A DNA stretch of 64,000 bases from the NCBI GenBank assembly GCA_965206975.1, contig OZ242253.1, positions 1,426,001 to 1,490,000 of the forward strand. Direction: 5' to 3'. The notes under the pieces are model-generated. The model ran no database searches. It saw only the letters and a list, made by a program, of their open reading frames with translations, and was not told the DNA's origin. The position numbers and the translations under genes were made by a program. How positions within the stretch are numbered: the stretch's first letter is position 1; the number at the start of each line of letters is the position of its first letter. This stretch comes from JAAXGI01 sp965206975 (lineage in GTDB: Bacteria > Gemmatimonadota > Gemmatimonadetes > Longimicrobiales > Gaopeijiaceae). Of the stretch, positions 27,494-39,786 are shown one piece after another.

Positions 27494-27681
27494 ACGGGGC
27501 GGGCGACCGAAGGCACCGAGTGCTGAGTCCTCGCGGATCGGTCACCCACAGCTTGCCCGCCCCGGGAGGGAGGAGGGGCGGGTACGGGGCAGCGGATTCG
27601 CCCGGCGTTCCCTGGGGATTCCCGTCAGCGCACCGGCTCCGAGGCAGGACGCTCCCCTCTCTCCTGGCGTCGGGACCACGG

Positions 27682-27711
27682 TTGACACTCCGCTCCGTGG
27701 CGGGGTATTCA
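27682..27711 (+). promoter_or_regulatory. Promoter of tRNA-Asn
   Basis: TTGACA at 27682-27687 is a perfect -35 box. TATTCA at 27706-27711 follows after 18 bp as a -10 box. Transcription would begin about 24 bases before the tRNA. Confidence 0.6.
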
Positions 27712-27741
27712 TTCGTCTCGTCGGGCCTCTCCCGGCGCTGA

Positions 27742-27814
27742 TCCCGCGTAGCTCAGTTGGTAGAGCAGGTGGCTGTTAACCACCGAGTCGCAGGTTCGAG
27801 TCCTGCCGCGGGAG
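27742..27814 (+). tRNA. tRNA-Asn (anticodon GTT)
   Basis: A complete 73-nt cloverleaf: acceptor TCCCGCG pairs with CGCGGGA (discriminator G), with D-loop GCTCAGTTGGTAGAGC, anticodon stem GGTGG/CCACC around loop CTGTTAA, and T-arm GCAGGTTCGAGTCCTGC. The anticodon GTT occupies 27775-27777. CCA is not encoded. Confidence 0.95.
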
Positions 27815-28187
27815 TTCGGAGTTCGGAATCAGGCGGTGCGATCGCACGGATCCGCCGTGGCTGCCCGGCTGGATCAGCTCGTCAGCAGAGCCGCGCCACG
27901 TGAACCCCGCTTTCCATGTGCGTCGGTTGTAGCGACCCGTATTACCTCCTCTTCCCCCGGTCAACGAGCGGATCACGGGCGCGCCCGGCGGCGACGCTGA
28001 ACGTGGAGCTGCCGCTCACCTGCAAGTTGCATGAGGCGTCCCTCGAAGTGGGGGCGGTCTCACGTGGTCGACGAAGCGACGTGACTACCGGGCTGCGAGA
28101 CTCTTGCCGGATCCGGGTGACGCGAGTGCGGGCGCATCGTTCCCGGGTCCGTGCACCGGCCCCGGTGCGTGTTCTCTACGGTCGCGA
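27815..28187. other. Gene-free stretch between tRNA-Asn and the SOS cassette
   Basis: About 370 bp without a credible coding frame or obvious attachment-site repeat of the tRNA 3' end. The last 40 bp lead into the lexA promoter. Confidence 0.5.
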
Positions 28188-28216
28188 TTGCGTGACATAC
28201 AAATGTACGCTATGAT
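28188..28216 (+). promoter_or_regulatory. lexA promoter with a palindromic candidate operator
   Basis: TTGCGT (28188-28193) and TATGAT (28211-28216) are spaced by 17 bp, a good sigma-70 promoter. Between them lies the palindrome TACA-AA-TGTA (28198-28207), ideally placed to block polymerase. This is a candidate LexA operator for autoregulation; it is not the GAAC/GTTC or CTGT/ACAG box of better known phyla. The start codon is 6 bp after the -10, so the transcript is probably leaderless. Confidence 0.6.
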
Positions 28217-28222
28217 TTCGAC

Positions 28223-28825
28223 ATGAATCCACGTACTCCTTCGGGCGAGACCCGCGAAAAGGTCTACGAGTTTGTTCGCAGGCGGATTCTCGAGGAGCTT
28301 CCCCCAACGATCCGGGAGGTCCAGGAGGCCTTCGGCTTCCGGGCCGTGCAGACGGCCCGCCAGCATCTCGAGCGCCTGGTGGCGGAGGGACGCCTTACCA
28401 AGACGCGGGGGAAATCCAGAGGCTACCGGCTCCCGGAGAAGGTCGGAACGCGGATGGTCCCTCTCCTCGGGCGGGTGCAGGCGGGCGGACTTGAGGCGGC
28501 TCTCGAGGAATACGAAGGCTATTTGCCGGTACAGTCGCGGGGGCCGGAGGCGTTGTTCGGGCTTCGGGTCCGCGGAGAGAGCATGACTGGAGCGGGCATC
28601 CTCCCGGGGGATATCGTCATCGTGAGGCAGCAGGCCGAGGCCGTCTCGGGTGACATCGTCGTCGCCCTGGTGGGGGACGAGGCCACGATCAAGAGGCTCA
28701 GCTTGCGGCAGGGGCGAATCGAGCTCCACCCGGAAAATCCGGCCTTCGCGCCGATCATCCCGGGGCCTGACGAATGCCGGATCCTGGGCAAGGTGGTGGA
28801 GGTGAGGCGTTACCTGGACGGGTGA
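28223..28825 (+). CDS. lexA: LexA-type SOS repressor
   Basis: 200 residues. An N-terminal winged helix (PPTIREVQEAFGFRAVQTAR, about 27-46) binds DNA. The C-terminal S24 domain has the A87-G88 cleavage site (RVQAGG), S120 in GESM and K157 in ATIKRL, the autocleavage pair activated by RecA filaments. It should repress its own gene and the following imuA-imuB-dnaE2 genes until DNA damage. Unlike many LexA copies paired with such cassettes, all catalytic residues are intact. ATG 28223 follows the promoter so closely that translation is probably leaderless. Confidence 0.92.
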   Translation: MNPRTPSGETREKVYEFVRRRILEELPPTIREVQEAFGFRAVQTARQHLERLVAEGRLTKTRGKSRGYRLPEKVGTRMVPLLGRVQAGGLEAALEEYEGYLPVQSRGPEALFGLRVRGESMTGAGILPGDIVIVRQQAEAVSGDIVVALVGDEATIKRLSLRQGRIELHPENPAFAPIIPGPDECRILGKVVEVRRYLDG

Positions 28826-28909
28826 GTGGAAGGGGCGCGGGTGTGGGGGGTGGAAAGGGACGCTTCCGACATCCCAGCCCGGGGAGTGCGGAGGATGCCG
28901 GGAGTTCTC

Positions 28910-29527
28910 ATGAATCTTTTGGTCGCCGGTCCTTCGGCACTGCGGAGTGAACCGGGGGAGAGCGCCGCCGGGGGTGCCTGGAACCTCTCCTCTCTCGCCG
29001 GGCGCCTTGCCGAGGTGTCGGACTCGGGAGCGGCCCCCTCGCTCACGGCCGCGGCGGCCCTGATCCTCGAAGCCCAGGAAGGGGGAGAGCCCGCGGCGTG
29101 GATCGGCCTCGGCGACTCGGTCTTCTTCCCGCCGGACCTCGCCGAGTGGGGCATCGACCTCGAGGCCCTGCCGGTCATCCGCGTCCCCGACCTTCCCGCC
29201 GCCTGCGGCGCGGCCGAACGGCTCCTTCGCTCCGGAGCCTTCGGGCTCGTGGTGCTCGACTTAAAGACGCAGGCAAAGATGAGCCTGGCTGCCCAGAGCC
29301 GCCTTGCCGCACTCGCCCGAGGGCACCGTGCCGCGCTCCTCTGCCTTACCCGGAAGAAGGAGGGCGCGCCCTCGCTCGGGCCCCTCGTATCGCTTCGCGG
29401 GGAGGGCCGGATCTCGAGGACCGCCTTCGGCCGTTTCGACTGGGAGATCCGCATCACGAAGGACAGGCAGAGGGCTCCGGGATGGAACCACACGGAGGCG
29501 TGCCGTGGAACAGACGGCTTGTGTTGA
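28910..29527 (+). CDS. imuA: ImuA-like SOS mutagenesis protein
   Basis: 205 residues from ATG 28910, preceded at five bases by GGGAG; a GTG at 28826 directly after the lexA stop is a longer alternative. The protein has a RecA-like core outline (AAWIGLGDSVFFPPDLAEWG, LPVIRVPDLPAAC, FGLVVLDLK, MSLAAQSRLAALARGHRAAL) and a basic C-terminus, as in ImuA/SulA-like proteins of mutagenesis cassettes. It lacks a clear Walker A, which is usual for ImuA. It probably bridges ImuB and DnaE2 at the damaged fork. Its 3' end overlaps imuB by 23 bp. Confidence 0.78.
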   Translation: MNLLVAGPSALRSEPGESAAGGAWNLSSLAGRLAEVSDSGAAPSLTAAAALILEAQEGGEPAAWIGLGDSVFFPPDLAEWGIDLEALPVIRVPDLPAACGAAERLLRSGAFGLVVLDLKTQAKMSLAAQSRLAALARGHRAALLCLTRKKEGAPSLGPLVSLRGEGRISRTAFGRFDWEIRITKDRQRAPGWNHTEACRGTDGLC

Positions 29528-30986
29528 CGTCCCGTCCCTCCCCTTGCAGCTCCTCCTTCGGGAGCACCCGGAGTGGGAGGGGCATCCGGCCGCGGTGGTG
29601 GATCGGGACAAGGCACGGGGCAGGATCCTCTGGGTGAACGAGCGGGCCCGGGTCCTCGGCATCCTCCCGGGGATGCGCTACGGCGCGGGGCTCGCGCTCT
29701 CCTCCCGCCTCCGGGCGGACGTCATCTCCTGTGCGGCCATCGAGGAAGCCGTGGCCTCGCTGGTACCTCGGCTCCGGGGCCTTGCCCCGGACGTCGAGGT
29801 CTCCCGCGACGAGCCCGGGGTCTTCTGGCTCGCCGCCTCGGGCCTTTCCCGGCTCTATCCCCGCCTCAGGGAATGGGCCGGGCTCATCCGTGACGAGGTG
29901 GCCAGGAGCGGTTTTCGGTGCACCGTGGCCGTGGGGTTTTCCCGCTTCCGCAGCTACGCCTCGGCGAAGGCGTGCGAGCGGATCATCGTCTTCCGGACGC
30001 CCGAAGAGGAGGAGGCCGGTACCCGGGGCGTTCCCCTGGAGCGTCTCGACCTGACACCCCGGGTCCGACAACTCCTGGCCCGCCTCGGCATCTACACCTT
30101 GGGCGGTTTCCTAGACCTGCCTGCCTCCCGGGTCCGCTCGCGTCTCGGGCGGGAAGCACACCGGCTTCACCGGCTGGCCTTGGGAAATCTATCGGCCCCC
30201 CTCCAGCCCGATCTCCCCGTCGAGCCCGTGAGGGCGGAGATCTCCCTCGACTACGCGGAATCCGACCACGGGCGCCTGGCGTTCCTGATAAAGGAGCTTC
30301 TTGCCCCACTCCTCGAGGCGCTACGGCGGCGCCACGAGGTGATGACCTCGCTCCTCCTCACCCTCCGCTTAGACGACCGTTCGCGGAGGAGCGCGACGCT
30401 CCGGCCGGCCGAGCCCACCCTGGACGAGACGCAGATCCTCGAGCTCCTCAAGCTCCGCATGGAAGCCACGGTGCTCCCGGCCGGCGTGACGGAGATCCAG
30501 ATGGAGCTCGAGGGAGTTCGGCCCGACGACCGGCAGGGAGAGCTCTTTCAGAGAGCCTCCGCCCGGGATCTGGGCGCGGCCAACCGCGCCCTGGCACAGC
30601 TTCGGGCCCGGTTCGAAGGGGGCGTGCTCCGGGCGCGCTTGCGCCCCGGGCACCTTCCGGAGGCACGCTTCACCTGGGAAACGATGGAAACGGTTCCGCT
30701 CCCAAGACCGAGGCGGGTTCAGCTCCGCCCGCTCGTACGGCGGTTCTTCCCAAGGCCCGTCCGGCTCCCGTACACGGGCGTGCCCCCTGTCGACGCCGCA
30801 CCAAGGGTGGGGAGTGGGCGCCCTGCCGTCCGGGAGAGCGCCGGCCCCTACATCGTCTCGGGGGGATGGTGGGGCTCCGGGACGCACCGCGAGTATCACT
30901 TCGTCCGCACGGGCGAGGGTCCATGGCTCTGGATCTACTACGACCGGAAGCGGCACGGGTGGTTCCTTCACGGAAAGGTGGAGTAG
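29505..30986 (+). CDS. imuB: ImuB, Y-family polymerase-like accessory protein
   Basis: 493 residues from GTG 29505, with GGAGG six bases upstream, overlapping imuA. The N-terminal Y-polymerase palm and fingers are recognisable (CVDVPSLPLQLLLREHPEW, RDEPGVFWLAASGLSRLYPR, CTVAVGFSRFRSYASAKA), followed by the helix-hairpin-helix thumb (LLARLGIYTLGGFLDLP) and a little-finger region. The C-terminal tail carries YIVSGGWWGSGTHREYHFV, the conserved ending of ImuB that contacts partners. Usual polymerase DxD residues are degraded, so it acts as a hub for the clamp, ImuA and DnaE2 rather than as a polymerase. Confidence 0.9.
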   Translation: MEQTACVDVPSLPLQLLLREHPEWEGHPAAVVDRDKARGRILWVNERARVLGILPGMRYGAGLALSSRLRADVISCAAIEEAVASLVPRLRGLAPDVEVSRDEPGVFWLAASGLSRLYPRLREWAGLIRDEVARSGFRCTVAVGFSRFRSYASAKACERIIVFRTPEEEEAGTRGVPLERLDLTPRVRQLLARLGIYTLGGFLDLPASRVRSRLGREAHRLHRLALGNLSAPLQPDLPVEPVRAEISLDYAESDHGRLAFLIKELLAPLLEALRRRHEVMTSLLLTLRLDDRSRRSATLRPAEPTLDETQILELLKLRMEATVLPAGVTEIQMELEGVRPDDRQGELFQRASARDLGAANRALAQLRARFEGGVLRARLRPGHLPEARFTWETMETVPLPRPRRVQLRPLVRRFFPRPVRLPYTGVPPVDAAPRVGSGRPAVRESAGPYIVSGGWWGSGTHREYHFVRTGEGPWLWIYYDRKRHGWFLHGKVE

Positions 30987-30993
30987 AGGGACG

Positions 30994-33957
<2,964 letters not shown>

Positions 33958-35608
33958 GGATCCTGCAGGGAGAGGAGAAATAGGGCATCATGGGTGTGGA
34001 TGGGACCGGAGGGGAAGTTGGCGGGGATATGGGGGGCTGACGGAGGGAAAAGAGGCGGCTCGGATCTGTGGTATTGAGTGGGCGGGGCGGTATTGGACAG
34101 ACGGGGAGGACGACTGGAGGGGAGAGGGCCTGGAGGAATGCGGGGCGGGAGTAGTCAGGCTGGGAGAGGAGGCGGGAGTCCGGAGGCGAGGCGTCTGAGA
34201 GCGAGGAGGATATGGGGTCTGGCGGGATCGTCACGGAGCAACTGGACGTAGAGCTTGCGGCTGTGGCGAGTGAGCTTGGCGGGCAAGCGGAGGAGCCAGA
34301 GCCGGAGGCGGTTGGGTTGAGCTGTGCGCCAGGCTCCGGAGAGGGCGGTGGTCCTGAGTGTGTGGAGGAGCTGGTAGGCGATGGCGCCGAGGGCCCAGAG
34401 GAGCGCGTTGCCATCGAGGTCATCGATGGCGGTGGCCCCTGCTCCGAGCTGGCCGAGTTCCTTGATCCTCTGTTCGACGACAGCGCCCTGGTTGTAGCGG
34501 CGCCAGGCGGTGAGGACGTGGATGCCTTCGATGTTGGTGAGTACGTGAGCGCTTAGTGGGACTTCGTAGGTGTCGAGCGCGAGGGTGTCTGGGCCTTGGA
34601 GCGGACGCCGTGTGTGGAGCGAGAGAAGACGGACGCCCCACAGACAGCCGGAGGTGGTCCAGAGCTCATGACCGGGGAAGATGTGCTCACCCTTGCGAGA
34701 GCGACGCCAGGGCTGGTGGTGGTCGGCAAGCCAGCGGTGGGCAGGGAGCTTGAGCAGGAAACGGACCTCGAGGTCATCGAGGGTCCGTACCATGGATCGG
34801 CTGAAGAAGCCCTTGTCGAGACGCACGGTGATGGTCTCGACCCCCACGGAGCGCAGGCGCCCCACCAAGTCGGTGATCCACGCCTCGGCCCCCGCGGCGG
34901 TGGGGGCGTTGCCCGGGCGCCAACGGATGCCCATACAGTCTCCCGTCTCCTGAACGAAGGCCAGAAGCGGATGGTGCGACGGTCGACCGGGCTTGTGCGG
35001 ATTGTAGCCCCGCTCGGCGCCCACTTGCTTGCGTCCGTAGCGCACGCTGACGGTGGAGTCGAGGGTCAGGGTCAGCGCCCGGGGCACGCCCCCCAGTCTC
35101 CAGCGCCGGCACACGATGTGCCACAGGAGTTCGTCGAGGAGGGGCACGAGCGGCTCACCTGCGCGGCGCAACCAGCGTCCGAACGTGGTGGGATCGGGCA
35201 GGCGAGTCCAGCCGAACAGGCGTCGAATGCCGCGCCGGTCCAGGAGCGGCAAATCGTCGAGCACGCGTCCACCGTAGAGCAGAAGCACGACCCACACCTC
35301 GACCATCAGGCTGGGACGGAAGAAGCCGGCAAGCCCTTCGCTCCGACGGTCGATCCAGGAGCCCAGGCCCATGCCGTCCCACAGATACCGGACCAGAATC
35401 AGCCCGCCTCCATCGGTCAGATCCCGGGCGCTGTGACGAATCCGTAGCGGGGAGCCCTCACCTTGTACATGGGGCCGAGAACAGATACGATGGTTGCGCA
35501 CCGTCTGGGTGCCTTTTGTGGCGAGGAACCTTCTTGGACGAAGTGCCCTCAACCTAAGGCCTTAGACGGTGTTTTTCTTCCCTATGCTACTCCCCTCATG
35601 CAGGATCC
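33958..35608. mobile_element. IS1380-family element inserted in dnaE2
   Basis: About 1.65 kb between the two halves of dnaE2. The ends are inverted repeats: GGATCCTGCA at 33958-33967 matches TGCAGGATCC at 35599-35608, with imperfect pairing further inside (CCTGCAGGGAG against CCTGCATGAGGGGAG). Joining codon GAA at 33952-33954 to CGG at 35608-35610 restores a 1040-residue DnaE2, so the host target is close to these points, but a clear target duplication is not visible. It contains one transposase gene on the minus strand. Confidence 0.8.
34155..35552 (-). CDS. IS1380-family transposase
   Basis: 465 residues. The DDE transposase signature of the IS1380 family is visible: LTLTLDSTVSVRYG (first D), RGYNPHKPGRPSHHPLLAF, TITVRLDKGFFS (second D) and a C-terminal IKELGQLGAGATAIDDLDGN region. 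It cuts and pastes the element with short target duplications. Transcription is opposite to dnaE2. The N-terminal 30 or so residues (basic, poorly conserved) may be over-long; an internal start is possible. The frame is otherwise intact. Confidence 0.88.
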   Translation of the reverse strand: MRALRPRRFLATKGTQTVRNHRICSRPHVQGEGSPLRIRHSARDLTDGGGLILVRYLWDGMGLGSWIDRRSEGLAGFFRPSLMVEVWVVLLLYGGRVLDDLPLLDRRGIRRLFGWTRLPDPTTFGRWLRRAGEPLVPLLDELLWHIVCRRWRLGGVPRALTLTLDSTVSVRYGRKQVGAERGYNPHKPGRPSHHPLLAFVQETGDCMGIRWRPGNAPTAAGAEAWITDLVGRLRSVGVETITVRLDKGFFSRSMVRTLDDLEVRFLLKLPAHRWLADHHQPWRRSRKGEHIFPGHELWTTSGCLWGVRLLSLHTRRPLQGPDTLALDTYEVPLSAHVLTNIEGIHVLTAWRRYNQGAVVEQRIKELGQLGAGATAIDDLDGNALLWALGAIAYQLLHTLRTTALSGAWRTAQPNRLRLWLLRLPAKLTRHSRKLYVQLLRDDPARPHILLALRRLASGLPPPLPA

Positions 35609-35769
35609 GGGATGAAAGGTTCCGGATTGCCGTGAAGACGCTCTCGTTCATGGGCGTGAGCGGCCTCCTTCAGAACGAGTCCAAAGTCGTTCACATCGTG
35701 GCGGAGTCGATATGGCAGCCGAAGTTCGACGCGGATCCGATAGCGGGGAAGAGCCGGGATTTTCGGTAG
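35608..35769 (+). pseudogene. dnaE2: DnaE2 C-terminal end, separated by the IS1380-family element
   Basis: Reads RDERFRIAVKTLSFMGVSGL, then LQNESKVVHIVAESIW and a terminal SRDFR before the stop at 35769. This is the conserved end of DnaE2 (the 'G..q...gv.hlva' OB-fold strands and the SRDF tail). It is in the same strand and, after removal of the element, the same frame as the main part. No start codon of its own belongs to the gene. Confidence 0.88.
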
Positions 35770-35968
35770 CGTGGCGACGAATGGGCCAGTGTGCTACGCC
35801 AGAGAGAGACGACAGAGTGGGGCAGACGGCAACGTACCGGGCTTGCCTCGGCTTCCAGCAGGACCTCCCTCAGCTTCTCCTGGCCACGGACGCCGCGGTG
35901 GCAAGGACCGGCCCGCCGGCCACTTCCGGGCGGCGTTTCAAAGCACCGTCCTCCGCACCTTCACCCCG

Positions 35969-36764
35969 TCAGTCTCCACGGCCCGAGGCCAGGTCCCCGG
36001 CGGGGCGCCCCCCGATAGCCACGATGGTGGGAACGTCCGTCTGCTGAGCCAGATCGACGAGCAGCCCACCTAGGCTCCTTGCAGTGCGATCGGATCGGTG
36101 CATGCCCAAGACGATCAGGTCCGCATCTGATGCGCGGCGGATGATTCCGTCAATGGGTCGGCCGGCCTCGTCGATCACGACGTCACACTCCCCGATCGCC
36201 TCGTCGGCGGCCAGCACCCTGAGATCGTGCTCGACGCGGCGATGCGTCTCGGGAGGCGCGTCTTCGCGAACGATGCCGAGAAAAGTCAAAGACCGTTGCT
36301 CGGACCGGGACAGGCTGGCAATCAACCTGGCTCGCAACCAGCTGTGATGAGTGCCTCCGGCCACCGGAACGAGAATGCGACGGGCGCTGTCCATCTGCCA
36401 CCTGTGAGGGGCCCGGAGCACGACCACGTCGGCCTCTAGCCCGGCGATCAGACCGTCTAGTTCCGTGCCGATACCGGGGTCTTTCAGCTTCGGGAGTCCG
36501 AGCAGCACTGTCTCGCAGTTGTGGAGCCGGGAAACCCTCGCGATCTCCGTCCATACGTCCGGGGCGATCGTCAAAAGCGTTTCCGTGACCAGGGAACTCC
36601 TGAGGCTGTAGTGCAAGGATTCGTCCAGTACCGCCTCGATGTCCCGGAGTGCGGAACGGTCGACATCGAGTTGCTTACCTCTCGGCCGGACTATGGTGAG
36701 GAGCAGGACACGGCCGACGCCGGGCGTGCGTAGCGTAGCCGCAACGTCCACGAGGCTAGCCGCG
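35969..36764 (-). pseudogene. Universal-stress-protein tail of an APC permease, split by IS1182-family element
   Basis: About 265 residues forming two UspA-like domains: VGRVLLLTIVRPRG with LHNCETVLLGLPKL and LEADVVVLRAP, then RRILVPVAGGTHHSWLRAR with DADLIVLGMHRSDRT. It continues the permease part at 38388-39536: with the element removed the text reads PLVLVPIANPASAASLVDVA in frame. APC-USP fusions are known; the cytoplasmic USP pair is thought to regulate the transporter by nucleotide binding. As it stands, this part has only an internal GTG near 36751 and is probably not made correctly. Confidence 0.85.
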
Positions 36765-36768
36765 CTAG

Positions 36769-38387
36769 GAGTCTGCGCCGCAGAAGCACAGCTGACTGAG
36801 CCGAATGGTCATGGAGCCGTCCGCGGCGAGGCGGATCCGGGTGATTGGGAGGTTGAGGACTTGTGTCTGCGACGGATCGGGAGAGCGGAATGGATGCGTT
36901 GGGGGGGCAAGAGAGCTACGAGAGCCCTCGCGCCGGCAGATGCGGGGGTGAACCCTCGTGCAGTCATGCCGCCTGAAGGGTGTGCAGCCGCTTCACATTG
37001 AGTGCCAGGCACACGAGGGTCCACTCGGCCCGGACCTTCTCGAGGCCCCGGAAGCTGAATCGTCGAAAGCCCATCACCTCCTTGATCCAGCCGATGGGCG
37101 CTTCGGCCTGCCACTTTCGCCGTGCGTAGCGTCTTCGACCATCTTCGCTCGCCAGCTTCTCGGCCATGCGGGCTTTCGCCGGATATTCCTCCTTGTCAAC
37201 CGTGGGGGCGGCCTTGCCCTCCCGGGCCAGCGCCACATACCCATCGATGTCTCGCTCTTCCAGTTCCTCGAGATCCCGCTCGTTGCAATAGCCCGTGTCC
37301 GCCAGCACCTGCGCCGGCGTCTCGCCGTACGCTTGCGCCACCGCGTCGACCATGGGCACCAGCTGGCCCTGGTCGCTCGCGTTGTCCGTCACCTCGGCCC
37401 CGACCACCAGCTGGTTCTCCCCCTCCACGACCGCCTGTGCGTTGTAGCACTGCTGGAACCCCTCCGAACTCGTCTTCATGATCCGGCTCTCAGGGTCCGT
37501 GAAGTTGCTCTGCGCCGCCTCGTCCGGCTCTCCGTACTCCCGCTTGTAGGGCCTGCCGCCCTTCGGGTTGCGCGTCTGCCCCGGCTTGCGGCCCCGTGCG
37601 TCGTCCGCCGCTCTCTGCTCGGCTTCCAGGCGCGCCTTCGCCTCCCGGATCGCCGCCAGCCGGTCCTCGCGCCGCCTGAGCTCCTCCGGCACCTCGTCTC
37701 CGCAAGCTTCCTCCCCGTAGCGCTCGTCTTCCGCTTCGTCCACCGCCTCGGCTTTCTCCAGCAACCCCTTGATCTCCCCTCTCAGCCCCCGGATCTCCGC
37801 CTCCAGCCCAGCCTCCTCCTTGACCATCCGGCCGTAGCTCATCGCCTTGCGCTTGCTCGCCTTCGCCCGAACCTTCGTCCCGTCCACCGACACCCTGCCA
37901 AGCCCCGCCAGCCCCAAGGCCCGCGCGAGCATCACCACCTCCACGAACACCGCCCGGAAATCCCCGAGATGGCGCCTGCGGAACTCGCACAGCGTCCGGT
38001 GCTTCGGGAAGTTCCCCGCCGCCAGCATCCGAAACGCAACATCCTCCTCCAGCTTCCTCGCCATCTTGCGCGACGAGAAGGTGCCCGTCGCATACCCATA
38101 GATCAGCACCTTCACCATCGTCCGCGGGTCGTACGGCGAGTTGCGCCGCCCGTCCCCCCGGTACCCCGCCCGTAGAACGCGCCCAGATCCACCGCGTCCG
38201 CCAGGTCGCTCACATGGTGCGCCAAATGACCCTCCGACACCCACTCCCGAAGATCCGGAGGCAGCAGCAACATCTGCTCCGGATCGTACGGTCGAAACGT
38301 CGTTCCCATTGACCCCCCTCCGTGTGCCGCAAACCTCCCCAATGCCCTGCCACCAAAGATAGCCGCAGGGTTCTGCGGCGCAGACTC
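36769..38387. mobile_element. IS1182-family element, copy 1 (1619 bp, CTAG target duplication)
   Basis: Terminal inverted repeats GAGTCTGCGCCGCAGAA (36769-36785) and its reverse complement (38371-38387) flank the element. The host tetranucleotide CTAG is duplicated outside (36765-36768, 38388-38391). It interrupts the APC-USP gene. It is almost identical to the copy at 61066-62685, which carries one additional base, so transposition was recent. One transposase gene on the minus strand occupies most of it. Confidence 0.92.
36964..38309 (-). CDS. IS1182-family transposase, two overlapping frames (possible -1 frameshift)
   Basis: The N-terminal frame starts at ATG 38309 (MGTTFRPYDPEQMLL, DLREWVSEGHLAHHVSDLAD, AFYGR), the DUF772 region. 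At a six-G run on the minus strand (38154-38159) the reading must slip back by one base to continue in the main frame as GDGRRNSPYDPRTMVKVLIY. The rest contains VSVDGTKVRAKASKRKAMSY, QCYNAQAVVEGENQLVVGAE, VLADTGYCNERDLEELEE and WIKEVMGFRRFSFRG, the DDE domain of the family. The same two-frame structure occurs in the copy at 61261. Programmed frameshifting at C-GGG-GGG would give a full enzyme; otherwise both copies are inactive. Confidence 0.85.
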
Positions 38388-39536
38388 CTAGCCGGGTTCG
38401 CGATCGGGACCAAGACCAGGGGACTCCGGCCGCGTAGACGTGCGAGCTCCGGGTCCAGTGCTTCCGCCCTCACGTCGGCAAGCCGCGCGCCCGGAGCGAA
38501 GAGGGTCAGATAGAGAGCCGAGCCAACAACCAGCAGCAGGAGGACGATACTTCCCGCAGAGGGCACCGCGAGCGCCTGAAACACGGCCAGGCTCAGGCAG
38601 AGTCCCGCTCCGACGAGAGGGACCCAGGAAAGTCGGGTCTCCCCGGACCGACGTGCAGCTAGGATCGCGGTCCCGTGAACCATCGCGAAGCTGATGAGAA
38701 AGATGAGGCTGGAAGCGGCCCCCGCTGCAGCCGCGCGACCGACGCCCGGGTCGGGGGAGCCGACAGTGGCCAGGAGAAAGAGGAGTGGCAGATAGATCAT
38801 GAGCGCCACGCCAAGGGACAGATACATAGGACGTGGCACGGTCCGAGTCGGATCGCGAACCTCGCCCGCGACGGCGGCGATCAAGTCGAAGCCTTGGAGG
38901 GCGATGAACGTGTAGCCCATCGCCTGGACCAGCCCTGTAGGACCGGCGGAGAGGAAGGGACGAAGGCGAGCCAGAAGCGCGAAGGGCGACTCGCCGATCC
39001 ATGCCCATATGCCTCGTCCCAACAGGACGGCGAACATAATCACCTTTCCGATCGTGGCTACGTTGCCTCGGCCTCCTGCGGTTCGCATGAGCCCGATCGT
39101 ATAGAAGGCTGTCGCCACCACGGCCACGCTGAGTGCAAGGGCCGGTCCTTGCACCCAATCGGAAGAACGTCCCGCGATCTGAAGGGCACGACCGAGGCCT
39201 TCAAGCGCGAAGGCGGCGAAGCCCAGCGCATACAGCACGCCTGCCAGGATCGAGGCGAACCACACGACCCACCCGAATAGGAAGGCGACCTCGATCGAAA
39301 GCACCTTCTTGGCGTAAACGTACAGTCCGCCCGAATCGGTGAAGCGTTGGGCCAGCTGGGCAAAACTCGCGGCAGTAAGGAACGCGATGGCACCGTTCAA
39401 GCCGAAGACAACGATGGCACTCGGCCCGGTCGTAGCGAAGGCGACGCCCGCCAGCGCGAGGATGCCCCCCCCCGACGATCGCGCCGACCCCGAGCGCGGT
39501 GGCTCCGAATAGGCTAAGGCGCCGTTCGTGGTCCAT
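38388..39536 (-). pseudogene. APC-family amino-acid permease part of the APC-USP fusion (frameshift and IS insertion)
   Basis: From ATG 39536 the gene begins MDHERRLSLFGATALGVGAI, typical of APC transporter TM1. It loses frame in a run of nine G on the minus strand (39465-39473), and continues in another frame with NGAIAFLTAASFAQLAQRF, SGGLYVYAKKVLSIEVAFLF, TFIALQGFDLIAAVAGEV and so on to about 12 helices, ending PLVLVPIANPA at the insertion. Removing one G, the element and one CTAG makes the gene exactly 648 codons with the USP tail. It would import amino acids or amines. The nine-G run may be a sequence error or a true slippage mutation. Confidence 0.85.
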
Positions 39537-39786
39537 ACTGCCGGGTCCGGGGTACCGTGGTTTCGCGAGCGAGCCGCCGGGATTCTTCTGGGAATTCAAC
39601 GCGAGATGCGAGACCCGGGACGTCGAACATTGTGTGGCGATCTCGCGTCGGTTTGGATTGTTGGGGGGGCACATCCCAATCGTACTGTGCCCACCGCACA
39701 ACCTATACGTCAGCGCGTCAAAATCCCTCATGTCACTGCCACTTCGCCTCCCGCTGGGAAAGGACGTGTACTCCCGTGAGGCTTAG

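Noticed and set aside
36958..38175. 405-codon open frame antisense to the IS1182 transposase, with a near-identical twin in copy 3 (61277-62473)
   Set aside because: It repeats only because the element repeats. Composition (L/R/P/H-rich) is that of a shadow of a GC-rich gene, and no family is recognisable.
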